Assembly: GCA_963712065.1 (NCBI GenBank)
Contig: CAVQGM010000001.1
Coordinates: forward strand, 1,736,001 to 1,800,000
Length of the DNA: 64,000 nucleotides
From: CAVQGM01 sp963712065
GTDB taxonomy: Bacteria; Actinomycetota; Acidimicrobiia; Acidimicrobiales; Acidimicrobilacustridaceae
Reading direction: 5' to 3'
In this document: one piece after another, positions 45,709 to 53,926 of the stretch
How the letters are laid out: each line of letters starts with the position of its first letter
How positions within the stretch are numbered: the stretch's first letter is position 1
The notes under the pieces: generated by a model
Databases searched by the model: none
Seen by the model: the letters and a program-made list of their open reading frames with translations, nothing else
Told to the model about the DNA's origin: nothing
Made by a program: the position numbers and the translations under genes

Positions 45709-46764
45709 ATGGAGTTGGGGACCCTCCGAGACGGCCTGCGGGCCGCGGTGGCCGGCTTCGAACCGGGCACGTTGACCGGGGCCCAGGCCGTGGCGGCGGT
45801 CGAGCTGTTCGCGGAGATGAAACGGCTGGCCGAGACCGGGCAGGCGCTCGCCGCCAAGAGGGTCGAGGAGGCCAACGCCTGGCAGGCGTCGGGCTCGCGG
45901 TCGGTGCGGGAGTTCCTGGCCGCCAGGACCGGGGAGTCACCGGGCGGTGTCGGCAAGCTGGTCGACACCGCCCGCAAGCTCGAACGTCTGGGTCCGACGG
46001 GTGACGCGGTGCGCGCCGGTGCGGTGTCGATCGACCAGGCGGCGGCGATCGCCCGAGCGGCCGAGGTCGACCCGGGCTGCGAGCGCGACCTGCTCGACAC
46101 CGCCAAGCGGGCCGATCTCGGGCAGCTCAAGAAGGCTGCGGCCGAGGCCCGCGCCGCCGGGGACCCCGACGAGCAGCGCCGCTACGCCCGGCAACGCCAC
46201 GACCGGGCGCTGAGGACCTTCGTCGACGACGAGGGCATGGGCAACGTGCACTGGCGCACCACCCTCGACGAATACAGCGAGTTCGTCTCGTTGCACCAAC
46301 GCTTCCGGGAGCACGCGTTCAAAGCCGCCTACCGGGGCGGGCGACGCGACCCCGACCGCCACCTCGCCTCCGACGCCATGGTGCGCCTCATCCGGGCGTC
46401 ATCGAGTGGTGACGGCGCCACACCGGTCCGAGAGCCGCGGGTGTACATCCACGTCACCGACACCGCCGTGCTGCGCGGCCGCACCCAACCGGGTGAGACC
46501 TGCGAGATCGCCGGCGTCGGCCCCGTCCCCGTGCCCGTCGCCCGCCAGATGTGGCGCACGAACCCGTTCGTGTCGCTCGTCGAGACCGACGGCACCGACG
46601 TCCACCGCGTCGTCCGCCTCGGCCGCCGCCGGCCCCCCGAGATCGACGACGCCCTCCTCGTGCGCGACCGCTGCTGCGTCGTCCCCGGACGATGGACCTG
46701 GCACCCACCTGACGGAGGCACCGGCCGGTCACCACCCGACGAACTCGGCTTCGACGCCGCCTGA
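45709..46764 (+). CDS. DUF222 (13E12-like) protein lacking the HNH nuclease core
   Basis: 351 residues. The DUF222 region (about 20-300) is typical, with RSVREFLAARTGESPGGVG, DQAAAIARAAEVDPGCERDL, and MWRTNPFVSLVETDG. Normally an HNH motif follows CVVPGC; here the protein reads RDRCCVVPGRWTWHPPDGG and ends, so the sequence from the second Cys of the zinc/HNH block to the C-terminal tail appears deleted in frame. The ATG 45709 start is fixed by the promoter. SOS control by LexA is visible; related mycobacterial 13E12 genes also carry LexA boxes. Confidence 0.85.
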   Translation: MELGTLRDGLRAAVAGFEPGTLTGAQAVAAVELFAEMKRLAETGQALAAKRVEEANAWQASGSRSVREFLAARTGESPGGVGKLVDTARKLERLGPTGDAVRAGAVSIDQAAAIARAAEVDPGCERDLLDTAKRADLGQLKKAAAEARAAGDPDEQRRYARQRHDRALRTFVDDEGMGNVHWRTTLDEYSEFVSLHQRFREHAFKAAYRGGRRDPDRHLASDAMVRLIRASSSGDGATPVREPRVYIHVTDTAVLRGRTQPGETCEIAGVGPVPVPVARQMWRTNPFVSLVETDGTDVHRVVRLGRRRPPEIDDALLVRDRCCVVPGRWTWHPPDGGTGRSPPDELGFDAA

Positions 46765-46775
46765 GCGCGCCCGGC

Positions 46776-47909
46776 TCACCGGCGGACGGCCACGAGGACG
46801 GCCACGAGCGCCACCGCGGGGAGGAGTGCGTAGGCCCACATGCCGGCGGTCAGCCCCCGCTGGTCGGCCAGCGCGCCGATCGCCACCGGGATGGCGAACC
46901 CCACGACCTCCACGGTGTTCACGAACGCCTTCACCGCGCCGGCGCGGCCGGGGCGCAGGGTCAGCACCCGATGCTGCAGGCTCAGCCACACCAGGCCGAC
47001 CGCGGCCCCGAACGCCACGCCGGCCACCACGAGGAGCGGCGGGACCGGCACGGCCACGAGCACGACGGCCGCGCCGCCGAGCACGGCGGTCGCCGCCAGG
47101 CCGGCGAGGCGATCCCCGAGGCGCCGCTGCACGCGAGCCCCGAAGGTGTACGCGAGCACGCCGCCGACGACGGTCGTGGTCACGAGGATCGTCGCCGTCG
47201 ACGCCGACCACCCCCGGACTTCCTGCAGGAACGCGATGAGGAAGCCGAAGAACGGCTCGTCGAGCGGCACGAGCATGGCCGAGACCAGACCGAGCGCCCA
47301 CACCCTCGGGTCGCGCGCGATGCCGAGCAGGGCGGCGCGATGCCCCCCGTCGTCATCGACCAGCGCGGACGGCGGCGGGAACGGCAGACGGGCCAGCCAC
47401 ACCGCGTAGAAGACCATGCCGACGGCCGCGACGGCGAACGCCACCCGCCAGCTCCAGCCGACGGCGACGACCACGGCGAGCAGGGCGGGGCCGGCCAGCT
47501 CGCCGCCGATGCCGAAGAGGTTGGTGCGGGCCAGGTAGGGAGCGAGGTCGTCGCCGGCCACGTCGACCAACGCCACCTCGACGGCATCGACCAGCGCGGT
47601 CGACGAGGCGCCGAGCAGGAGGGCGGCGACGCCGAGCACCAGGAATCCGTCGCCGACGGCGAACAGGCCGAGCGACACCGCGTAGCCGAAGGCACCTCCG
47701 GTGGCGATGGCCCGCCGGCTGATCACGTCGGCGGCGATGGTCGCGGCGTTGCCGAGCCACGCCCCAGGCGCGATCAGGAAGAAGACCCATCCGACCTGGG
47801 CGTAGCTCAGGCCGATCTCTGCGGTGACGTCACCGACGATGCCGAACGGCAGGAAGCTGGCCGTCTCGTCGGCCGAGCGGACGAGCAGCATCGCCGAGAC
47901 CAGGCCCAC
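46776..47909 (-). CDS. MFS transporter with in-frame TGA near its natural start
   Basis: 377 residues if initiated at the GTG at 47909; 12-helix MFS layout with LVSAMLLVRSADETASFL in helix 1 and a VQRRLGDRLAGLAATAVLGG loop. The true N-terminus is probably further up: ATG at 47978 (AGGA about 8 nt before) reads MARLTHY, then TGA at 47957-47955, then RRFFLAGLPTATRAP joining the same frame. A Trp TGG to TGA change would explain this. Whether re-initiation at GTG 47909 gives function is unclear, because helix 1 would start immediately at the N-terminus. Substrate unknown. It converges with the DUF222 gene (11 bp). Confidence 0.75.
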   Translation of the reverse strand: MGLVSAMLLVRSADETASFLPFGIVGDVTAEIGLSYAQVGWVFFLIAPGAWLGNAATIAADVISRRAIATGGAFGYAVSLGLFAVGDGFLVLGVAALLLGASSTALVDAVEVALVDVAGDDLAPYLARTNLFGIGGELAGPALLAVVVAVGWSWRVAFAVAAVGMVFYAVWLARLPFPPPSALVDDDGGHRAALLGIARDPRVWALGLVSAMLVPLDEPFFGFLIAFLQEVRGWSASTATILVTTTVVGGVLAYTFGARVQRRLGDRLAGLAATAVLGGAAVVLVAVPVPPLLVVAGVAFGAAVGLVWLSLQHRVLTLRPGRAGAVKAFVNTVEVVGFAIPVAIGALADQRGLTAGMWAYALLPAVALVAVLVAVRR

Positions 47910-48037
47910 GGGGGCCCGCGTCGCGGTGGGGAGCCCGGCGAGGAAGAACCGCCGTCAGTAGTGGGTGAGACGTGCCATGGCCGAGATCCTGGCACACCCG
48001 CGTCGGCCCATGCCGGGGCACGGAAGGTGGCGAGGCG

Positions 48038-48208
48038 TCAGCAGGTGTGGTCGCGGTCGCACCCGCAGAACAGGATCGGGTCGTCGTCGAGGGCGATCAT
48101 GGCGCCACGGATCGACGTCGGGGCCGGGGCGTGGGGCCGGCCGACGAGGGGGGCGAGGAGGCGCAACAGCCCCGGCCCGAGCGGGTGGGTGCGGAGGTGA
48201 TGGTGCAT
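48038..48208 (-). CDS. Small 56-aa protein with CxC...C tail
   Basis: Starts at ATG 48208, preceded by GAAGGAG with an 8-nt spacer, and ends in TGA at 48038. It begins MHHHLRTHPLGPGLLRLL, contains RGAMIALDDDPILFCGCD, and ends DRDHTC. The C-x-C pair plus terminal Cys, and N-terminal His-rich start, suggest a metal site. It is not covered by any larger gene. It is co-oriented with the MFS gene 59 nt downstream. No family recognised. Confidence 0.65.
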   Translation of the reverse strand: MHHHLRTHPLGPGLLRLLAPLVGRPHAPAPTSIRGAMIALDDDPILFCGCDRDHTC

Positions 48209-48377
48209 GGGGGACACTCCTTCGCCTCAGTCTTGCCCATCGCGGCGCGGTTGCGGCTCGTGGCTCCCGTCACGTGGCCGGTCAGGTCGGCGACCTGGTC
48301 GGCCTCGTCGCCAGCGCCCGTGCCAACCGACCCTCGTCGTGTCCACCGTCGCGACGGTGGCGGTAGGGTCCCCGGCC

Positions 48378-49466
48378 GTGACCGGACCGGACGTGCGACG
48401 AGTCGTGGTGTGGGGGACGGGGAACGCCGGGCGCCCGGCCATCCGGGCGGTGGCGTCGCACCGGGACCTGGAGCTGGTCGGGGTGGTCGTGGCCAACCCC
48501 GACAAGGTCGGCAGGGACGCCGGGGAGCTGGCCTTCATCGACCCGCTCGGGGTGATCGCCACCGACGACCCCTCGGTGGCGACGGCCGACGATGTCGACG
48601 CCGTCGTGTACACCGCGACGGGCGACACCCGACCCGACGCCGCCCTCGAGGACCTGGTGGCCTGCCTGCGCGCCGGCCGCAACGTCGTGTCCACCTCGTT
48701 CTACGGGCTGCTCCACCCCCCGAGCGCGCCCCGGCAGCTGCTCGACGTGGTCGAGCCCGCCTGTGCCGAAGGGGACTCGTCGGTGTTCGTCTCGGGCATC
48801 GACCCGGGCTGGGCCCTCGACATCCTCCCGGCCCTGGTGAGCGGCGTCGGGGCCGGCATCACCGAGGTGCGGGTGCAGGAGCTGTTCGACTACGCGCTCT
48901 ACGACCAGCCGGCCGTGGTGCGCGAGGTGATCGGCTTCGGCGGCCCCATGGACGAGCTGCCGCTCATGCTGCTCGACTTCTCGCTGCAGATGGTGTGGGC
49001 CCCGATGATCCGCATCCTCGGCGACCTGCTCGAGGTCACCGTCGACGAGATCACCACCCACGTCGAGCGACGTCCCCTCGAGCGCACCGTCGAGGTGCCG
49101 GGCATGGGCACGTTCGAGGCCGGCACCCAGGGCGCCTTCCGGTTCGAGGTGCGGGGAATGGTGCAGGGCGAGCCGCTCCTCGTGGTGGAGCACGTCACCC
49201 GCATCGACGACGAGTGCGCGCCCGACTGGCCCCGCTCCGAGTCACCCGGTGGCGAGCACTGCGTCGTGCTCACCGGCCATCCCAACCTGCGGGTGGGCGT
49301 GCACGGCACCGAGCCGGGCGAGCCGGGCGCTGCCGGGGGCGGCAACGCCAGCGCCGCCAACCGCATCGTCAACGCCATCCCGGCGGTGTGCGACGCGCCG
49401 GCGGGGCCGCTCGGTCCCCTCGACCTCCCGCCCATCACCGGCGCCCGACAGCTCCGCCTGGGCTGA
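48378..49466 (+). CDS. DapB-like N-terminal domain dehydrogenase (paralog B)
   Basis: 362 residues from a GTG, with TAGGGT at 48364-48369 ending 8 nt upstream. RRVVVWGTGNAGRPAIRAV is the Rossmann motif; GRDAGELAFIDPLGVIA, VYTATGDTRPDAAL, STSFYGLLHPPSAP, SGIDPGWALDILP and ANRIVNAIPAVC match paralog A at 41957 block for block. A Gly-rich insertion (EPGEPGAAGGGNAS) precedes the C-terminal block. Substrate unknown; the two paralogs may act in different branches of one pathway. Convergent with the S51-GNAT gene (8 bp). Confidence 0.85.
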   Translation: MTGPDVRRVVVWGTGNAGRPAIRAVASHRDLELVGVVVANPDKVGRDAGELAFIDPLGVIATDDPSVATADDVDAVVYTATGDTRPDAALEDLVACLRAGRNVVSTSFYGLLHPPSAPRQLLDVVEPACAEGDSSVFVSGIDPGWALDILPALVSGVGAGITEVRVQELFDYALYDQPAVVREVIGFGGPMDELPLMLLDFSLQMVWAPMIRILGDLLEVTVDEITTHVERRPLERTVEVPGMGTFEAGTQGAFRFEVRGMVQGEPLLVVEHVTRIDDECAPDWPRSESPGGEHCVVLTGHPNLRVGVHGTEPGEPGAAGGGNASAANRIVNAIPAVCDAPAGPLGPLDLPPITGARQLRLG

Positions 49467-49474
49467 GTCGAGCG

Positions 49475-50611
49475 TCAGTCACGGCAGATGGCGTCACCGA
49501 GGACGACACGGTGGCGTGCCTCGACGATCGGCTGGTCGAGGAACGTGCGGGCCCGCGTCGCGCCGTCGGGCCGCCAGCCCTCCCGCCGGTAGAAGGCCAG
49601 CGCCCGGGCGTTGCGCTCCTCGGTCCACACGACCGCCTCGTCGTGGCCGGCGGCGACGAGGTCGAGGAGCGCCTGCTCGTGCAGCCGCGCCGCGAGGCCG
49701 GTGCCCCAGGTGCGGGACGAGGCGTAGAGGAGCGCCAGCTCGCCGATCGACGGGTCGAGGTCGGCGTCGAGGGTCGGCCGGGTGGCGGCGAAGGCGGCCA
49801 CCCCGTCGTCGTCCTCGCCCACCGTGAACGTGCCGAGGGCCTGCAGCTCGCCGATCCGCGCGCGCCAACGGGCGGGCGGTGAGTCGAGCCCGGCCATGCG
49901 ACGCTCGCCCATGAACGACGACCACGCCGTCCGGGCGGCGTCGAGATACACCTCGGCGACGGTGGCGTCGTCGTCGGCCGTGGCGGCACGTCGGCGCCGT
50001 CCGTCCGCCTGGTGGACCACCCGGTCATTCTCGTCGACGACCCAGTCCCCGTCGCGGAGGCAGACGAGATGGTGCTCGCGGCCGTATCGACGGAGGGCCT
50101 CGAAGTGGCGAGCGGCACGGCCGGGGAGATCGTGGTGGGGGAGCACCAGCGTCCGGGTGAGGGCGAGCCCCCGGAGATCGAGGCCGTCGGGGGCCGCGAA
50201 CGGGCTGGTGAGGGTGACCGGCGCGAGCGACGGACCGGCCACCATCGCACCGGCGCTCATGCCCAGGTAGGGCACGCCGGCGGCGAACCCGTCGCTGATG
50301 GCGCGGTCGGCGCCCGATCGCCGCAGCCCGTCGATCAGATGGAAGGGGTCTCCGCCGGCGACGGCGATGAGCGCGGCATCGCCCAGGGCGTCGGTCTTCC
50401 CAGCCGTGGGGTCGACGAGACGGACGGTCCACCCGGCGTCGTGGAGCGGGTCGACGAGTCCGGCGACGACGGCGTCTCGATCCGAGAGCCGCTCGGCGGC
50501 GGTGGCCACGACGGCGGCGGGGCCGTCACCGGCGCGGTGTCGCAGCCACGGGAGGAAGGGCCCGAGGTCGGCCGACGCGAGGACGAGTTGACCGAGCACG
50601 GCACCCATCAT
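49475..50611 (-). CDS. Peptidase S51-like domain fused to a GNAT acetyltransferase
   Basis: 378 residues from ATG 50611. Residues 1-210 are a peptidase S51 (dipeptidase E/cyanophycinase-like) domain: AVAGGDPFHLIDGLR and nucleophile motif YLGMSAGAMVAG with Ser119, then TLVLPHHDLPGRAARHFEA. Residues about 225-378 are a GNAT domain with GELALLYASSRTWGTGLAARL acetyl-CoA-binding loop and NARALAFYRREGWRPDG. The fusion couples a probable aspartyl/acyl dipeptidase to an N-acetyltransferase; a function in peptide detoxification or amino acid modification is inferred. No partner gene on the strand. Confidence 0.82.
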   Translation of the reverse strand: MMGAVLGQLVLASADLGPFLPWLRHRAGDGPAAVVATAAERLSDRDAVVAGLVDPLHDAGWTVRLVDPTAGKTDALGDAALIAVAGGDPFHLIDGLRRSGADRAISDGFAAGVPYLGMSAGAMVAGPSLAPVTLTSPFAAPDGLDLRGLALTRTLVLPHHDLPGRAARHFEALRRYGREHHLVCLRDGDWVVDENDRVVHQADGRRRRAATADDDATVAEVYLDAARTAWSSFMGERRMAGLDSPPARWRARIGELQALGTFTVGEDDDGVAAFAATRPTLDADLDPSIGELALLYASSRTWGTGLAARLHEQALLDLVAAGHDEAVVWTEERNARALAFYRREGWRPDGATRARTFLDQPIVEARHRVVLGDAICRD

Positions 50612-50691
50612 CGGCGCCGCCACGCGAGGCTGTCGAGGACAGGACCCTTCGCGCCGAGCTCCAGCAGGAGACCGAGGGAGATGATGACAGG

Positions 50692-51744
50692 ATGACGAGC
50701 CCACCCCTCCGTCCGCCCGCGCTCGACGAGCTCACGCTCCTCGTCGTCGTCGACAACGAGACCGACAGCCTGTCGAGCGTCGACGCCGGCATCCCGCAGA
50801 GCCCCGAGATCATGGGGCACCTGGGCCGGGTCGAGCCGACGACGCCGCCGAGCGGTCACCAGTGCTTCGAGGTGTTCGACCGCATGTGCGTGGCCTGCCA
50901 CGGCTTCTCGGTGCTGGTGACCGCCCGTCGCGGCGACGAGGAGCACCGCCTCCTGTTCGACGTCGGTCCCTACGGCGACGTGTGGCTCGACAACGCCGAG
51001 CGGCTGGGGGTCGACCTGGCCTCGATCGAGGCCGTGTTCCTGTCGCACTGGCACTGGGACCACAGTGGCGGGCTGCCAACCGTGGTCGAGGCCATCGCCG
51101 CCGCCCGGGGCGAGGCCGGGCTCGCGCCGGTCGTGGTCGACCTCCACCCCGACCGACCCGACCAGCGGGGGGTCGAGGCGCTCCCCGGGGTGCTCGTCAC
51201 CCTGCCACCCGAGCCCACCCTCGCCGAGCTCGACTCGGTCGGCGGCGACGTCGTCCTCCACGCCGAGCCCCACCTCGTCGCCGGAGGACTGATGCTGGCG
51301 AGCGGCGAGATCGCCAGGGTCACCGACTACGAGACCGGGCTCGTCGGCCACCACTCGATCCGGGGCGACGAGGTGGAGGCCGACCCGCTCATCCTCGACG
51401 AGCGCTCCATCGCCGCCGAGGTCGCCGGTCGCGGGATCACGATCCTCTCCGCCTGCTCCCACGCCGGTGTGGTCAACGCCTGCCTCGACGCCCGGGGCGC
51501 CTTTCCCGGCGTGTCCGTCGACGTGGTGCTCGGCGGCTACCACCTGGCAGGGGCGGCGATGGAGCCGCGCATCGACGCCACGGTCAGGGACCTCGTCGAG
51601 CGGGTCGAGCCGGCGGTGGTCGCGCCGGGCCACTGCACGGGTTGGCGGGCCAAGGCCGCGCTCAGCGGTGCCTTCCCCGGCCGCTACGCCCCGAGCGTGG
51701 TGGGCACCACCTACTCGCTCACGGCACCGGCCGACGGGCCCTGA
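50692..51744 (+). CDS. MBL-fold metallo-hydrolase
   Basis: 350 residues. The metal motif is SHWHWDHSGG (HxHxDH); additional histidines lie in SACSHAGVVN, GGYHLAGAAM and PGHCTGW. It resembles the 7,8-dihydropterin-6-methyl-4-(beta-D-ribofuranosyl)-aminobenzene-phosphate synthase-like/MBL proteins (methanopterin-type PhnP/DHPS group), but function is not certain. Divergent from the S51-GNAT gene (80 bp). It is followed by a very long hairpin at 51745. Confidence 0.85.
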   Translation: MTSPPLRPPALDELTLLVVVDNETDSLSSVDAGIPQSPEIMGHLGRVEPTTPPSGHQCFEVFDRMCVACHGFSVLVTARRGDEEHRLLFDVGPYGDVWLDNAERLGVDLASIEAVFLSHWHWDHSGGLPTVVEAIAAARGEAGLAPVVVDLHPDRPDQRGVEALPGVLVTLPPEPTLAELDSVGGDVVLHAEPHLVAGGLMLASGEIARVTDYETGLVGHHSIRGDEVEADPLILDERSIAAEVAGRGITILSACSHAGVVNACLDARGAFPGVSVDVVLGGYHLAGAAMEPRIDATVRDLVERVEPAVVAPGHCTGWRAKAALSGAFPGRYAPSVVGTTYSLTAPADGP

Positions 51745-51796
51745 CGTTCTGGTGTGAGAAGCGGCTGCCCCGGCAGCCGCTTCTCACACCAGAACG
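51745..51796. terminator. 52-bp perfect inverted repeat (25-bp arms)
   Basis: Arms 51745-51769 and 51772-51796 are exact complements with a 2-nt spacer. It begins one base past the MBL stop and lies before the convergent BVMO stop, so it is probably a bidirectional terminator, unusually long for this genome. Confidence 0.75.
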
Positions 51797-51820
51797 AGGG
51801 TCGAGGGTCGGGACGGGACG

Positions 51821-51860
51821 GGTCAGGTCAGGTCAGGTCAGGTCAGGTCAGGTCAGGTCA
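51821..51860. repeat. Eight tandem GGTCA units containing the BVMO stop
   Basis: GGTCA is repeated eight times. On the minus strand it reads TGACC repeats, so TGA appears in all three frames within 15 nt; the BVMO stop at 51853-51855 and its last two residues (Leu-Thr) lie in it. Confidence 0.9.
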
Positions 51861-53775
51861 GCTCGTACTCGTCGGGGTCGGGGCGGCGGGTGCGCTGCCA
51901 GTACTCGAGCAGGGAGAAGGGCCAGTTCTGGGCGACGCGGCCCCTGGCGTTCTTGTACCAGCTGTTCACCGTCGAGTGCCCCCACGCCATCTTCCGATTG
52001 GTGGCGTCGACCTCTTCGTTGAACCCGTCGTGCACGTCCTTGCGGACGTCGAGGGCGCGGTGACCGGTCTCGAGCAGCAGCCGGACGGCCTCGACGATGA
52101 AGCGGGCCTCGCACTCGGAGAAGTAGATGATGCTCCCGTTGATCACGATGTTCGTGTTCGGCCCGTACATCAGGAACAGGTTCGGGAAGCCGGGCACGGT
52201 GATGCCGAGGTACGCGCGGGCGTCGCCGCCCCAGGTGTCGTGCAGGTCGATGCCGCCCCGCCCGGTGACCCGCATCGGCGTGAGGAACCGGGAGGCCTGG
52301 AAGCCGGTGCCGTAGACGAGCACGTCAGCCTCGTGGACCACCCCGTCGGTGGTCTCGATCCCGGCGGCGGTGATGCGGGCGATGGGCTGGGTGACGAGGT
52401 GGACCGAGTCGCGCTTGAGGGTGCGCGCCCAGATGCCGTTGTCGCGGATCACCCGCTTGGCGAGGGGTGGGTAGTGGGGCATGACCTGCTCGAGCAGGTC
52501 GGGTCGGTCGGCGAACTCCGATTCGAGGTAGCCGGCCAGGAGCTGGCGCACCATCTCGTTGAGCTGGCTCACCGATCCCGTCTCCGACGTCCACTCGGGA
52601 TCGACCACTGCGGCGGGCACGAGCCCTTCGTGGCTCCGCCAGAACAGCCACAGCCGGTACCACTGGGCGTAGTTCGGGATGTGGCGGAAGAGCCAGCGCA
52701 TCGGCTCGGGGACGTCGTCGTAGTAGTCCGGTGACGGGACCATCCACGCCGGGGTGCGCTGGAAGATGGTGAGGTCGCCGGCCTCGTCGGCCACCCTGGG
52801 GATGAACTGGGCGGCCGAGGCGCCGGTGCCGATCACCACGACCCGCTTGCCGTGGAGGTCGACGTCGTGGCGCCACTCGGCGGAGTGGAAGGCGACGCCC
52901 TCGAAGTCGTCGCGACCTTCGATGTCCGGGAAGCTCGGACGGTTGAGCTGGCCGACGGCGCTGACGAGGGCCTGCACCTCGATGGTCCGGTCGCCGTCGG
53001 GCCCGCGGACCTCGAGGCGCCAGAGGCTCCGCTCGTCGTCCCACCTCGCCGACGTGACCTCGGTGCCGAACCGCACGTGGTCGCGCACGCCGTACTCGGC
53101 GGCGCAGCGCTGGAAGTAGTCGAGCAGCACGTCCTGGGACGAGAAGTGCTGTCCCCACTCCGTCTGGGCGAACGAGTAGCTGTAGAGGTGGTTGGGGACG
53201 TCGACCCGGCAGCCCGGGTAGGTGTTCTCGAACCAGGTGCCCCCGACCTCGGGGTTCTTCTCGAACACGACGTAGTCGACCCCGGCCTGGTCGAGCCGGT
53301 GGGCGGCGGCGATGCCCGACATGCCGGCACCGATGATCCCCACGGTGAACGGCTCGTCCGGGGCGACGTCCTGCTTCGACCAGGTCGGCGCGCGCCAGTC
53401 CTCACCGGCGACGCCGAGCTCCTCGCGGAGCAGTTCGAAGTACTCGTCGCAGTTCCCCTCGCCGACGACGAAGGCCATCAGCCGGCGAAGGGTGTCGTCG
53501 TCGGGGTGGGGGACGGCGACGCAGCCGTCGTCGCGGTAGCGGGCCAGGGCGGCGGCGGCCAGGTCGCGGGCCTCGGCGATCTGTGGCGGGGTGAGCCCGG
53601 CTTCGGGATCGAAGACGTTGTCGGGGTCGGGCTGCAGGTCGGGGCGCAGGAGCCCCAGGTCGCCGGTGATCTGGGCGACGGCGGGGAGGAGGGCGCCGAC
53701 GGTGGCGTACTCGAGGGCGGCACGGATCGTGGCGTCGTCCTCGGTGATCGGCTCGACGGGCGGCAGGATCGGCAT
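51853..53775 (-). CDS. FAD-dependent monooxygenase, Baeyer-Villiger type
   Basis: 640 residues from ATG 53775. FAD motif GIIGAGMSGIAAAHRL at about 147-162, NADPH motif VVIGTGASAAQFIP, and BVMO fingerprint F-x-G-x-x-x-H-x-x-x-W as FEGVAFHSAEW (followed by Arg-His-Asp). An N-terminal extension of about 140 residues precedes the FAD domain, as in the larger class of actinobacterial BVMOs. It inserts oxygen into ketones to give esters or lactones. Divergent from LLM oxidoreductase (150 bp). The 3' end lies in the GGTCA repeat. Confidence 0.92.
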   Translation of the reverse strand: MPILPPVEPITEDDATIRAALEYATVGALLPAVAQITGDLGLLRPDLQPDPDNVFDPEAGLTPPQIAEARDLAAAALARYRDDGCVAVPHPDDDTLRRLMAFVVGEGNCDEYFELLREELGVAGEDWRAPTWSKQDVAPDEPFTVGIIGAGMSGIAAAHRLDQAGVDYVVFEKNPEVGGTWFENTYPGCRVDVPNHLYSYSFAQTEWGQHFSSQDVLLDYFQRCAAEYGVRDHVRFGTEVTSARWDDERSLWRLEVRGPDGDRTIEVQALVSAVGQLNRPSFPDIEGRDDFEGVAFHSAEWRHDVDLHGKRVVVIGTGASAAQFIPRVADEAGDLTIFQRTPAWMVPSPDYYDDVPEPMRWLFRHIPNYAQWYRLWLFWRSHEGLVPAAVVDPEWTSETGSVSQLNEMVRQLLAGYLESEFADRPDLLEQVMPHYPPLAKRVIRDNGIWARTLKRDSVHLVTQPIARITAAGIETTDGVVHEADVLVYGTGFQASRFLTPMRVTGRGGIDLHDTWGGDARAYLGITVPGFPNLFLMYGPNTNIVINGSIIYFSECEARFIVEAVRLLLETGHRALDVRKDVHDGFNEEVDATNRKMAWGHSTVNSWYKNARGRVAQNWPFSLLEYWQRTRRPDPDEYELT

Positions 53776-53926
53776 CGCGCGCAGTCTCGCGCGTCCTCCT
53801 GGGGTGGAGCCTCGATCCCAGGCGGACTGCGCAGCCGAGCATCGGCTCGCGCCGGCCCGTCGGCCTCGATGGCGCGCTCGGCCGTGATCGCCGTCACCCG
53901 CCACCGGGATCGGCGAAGATGATCCC

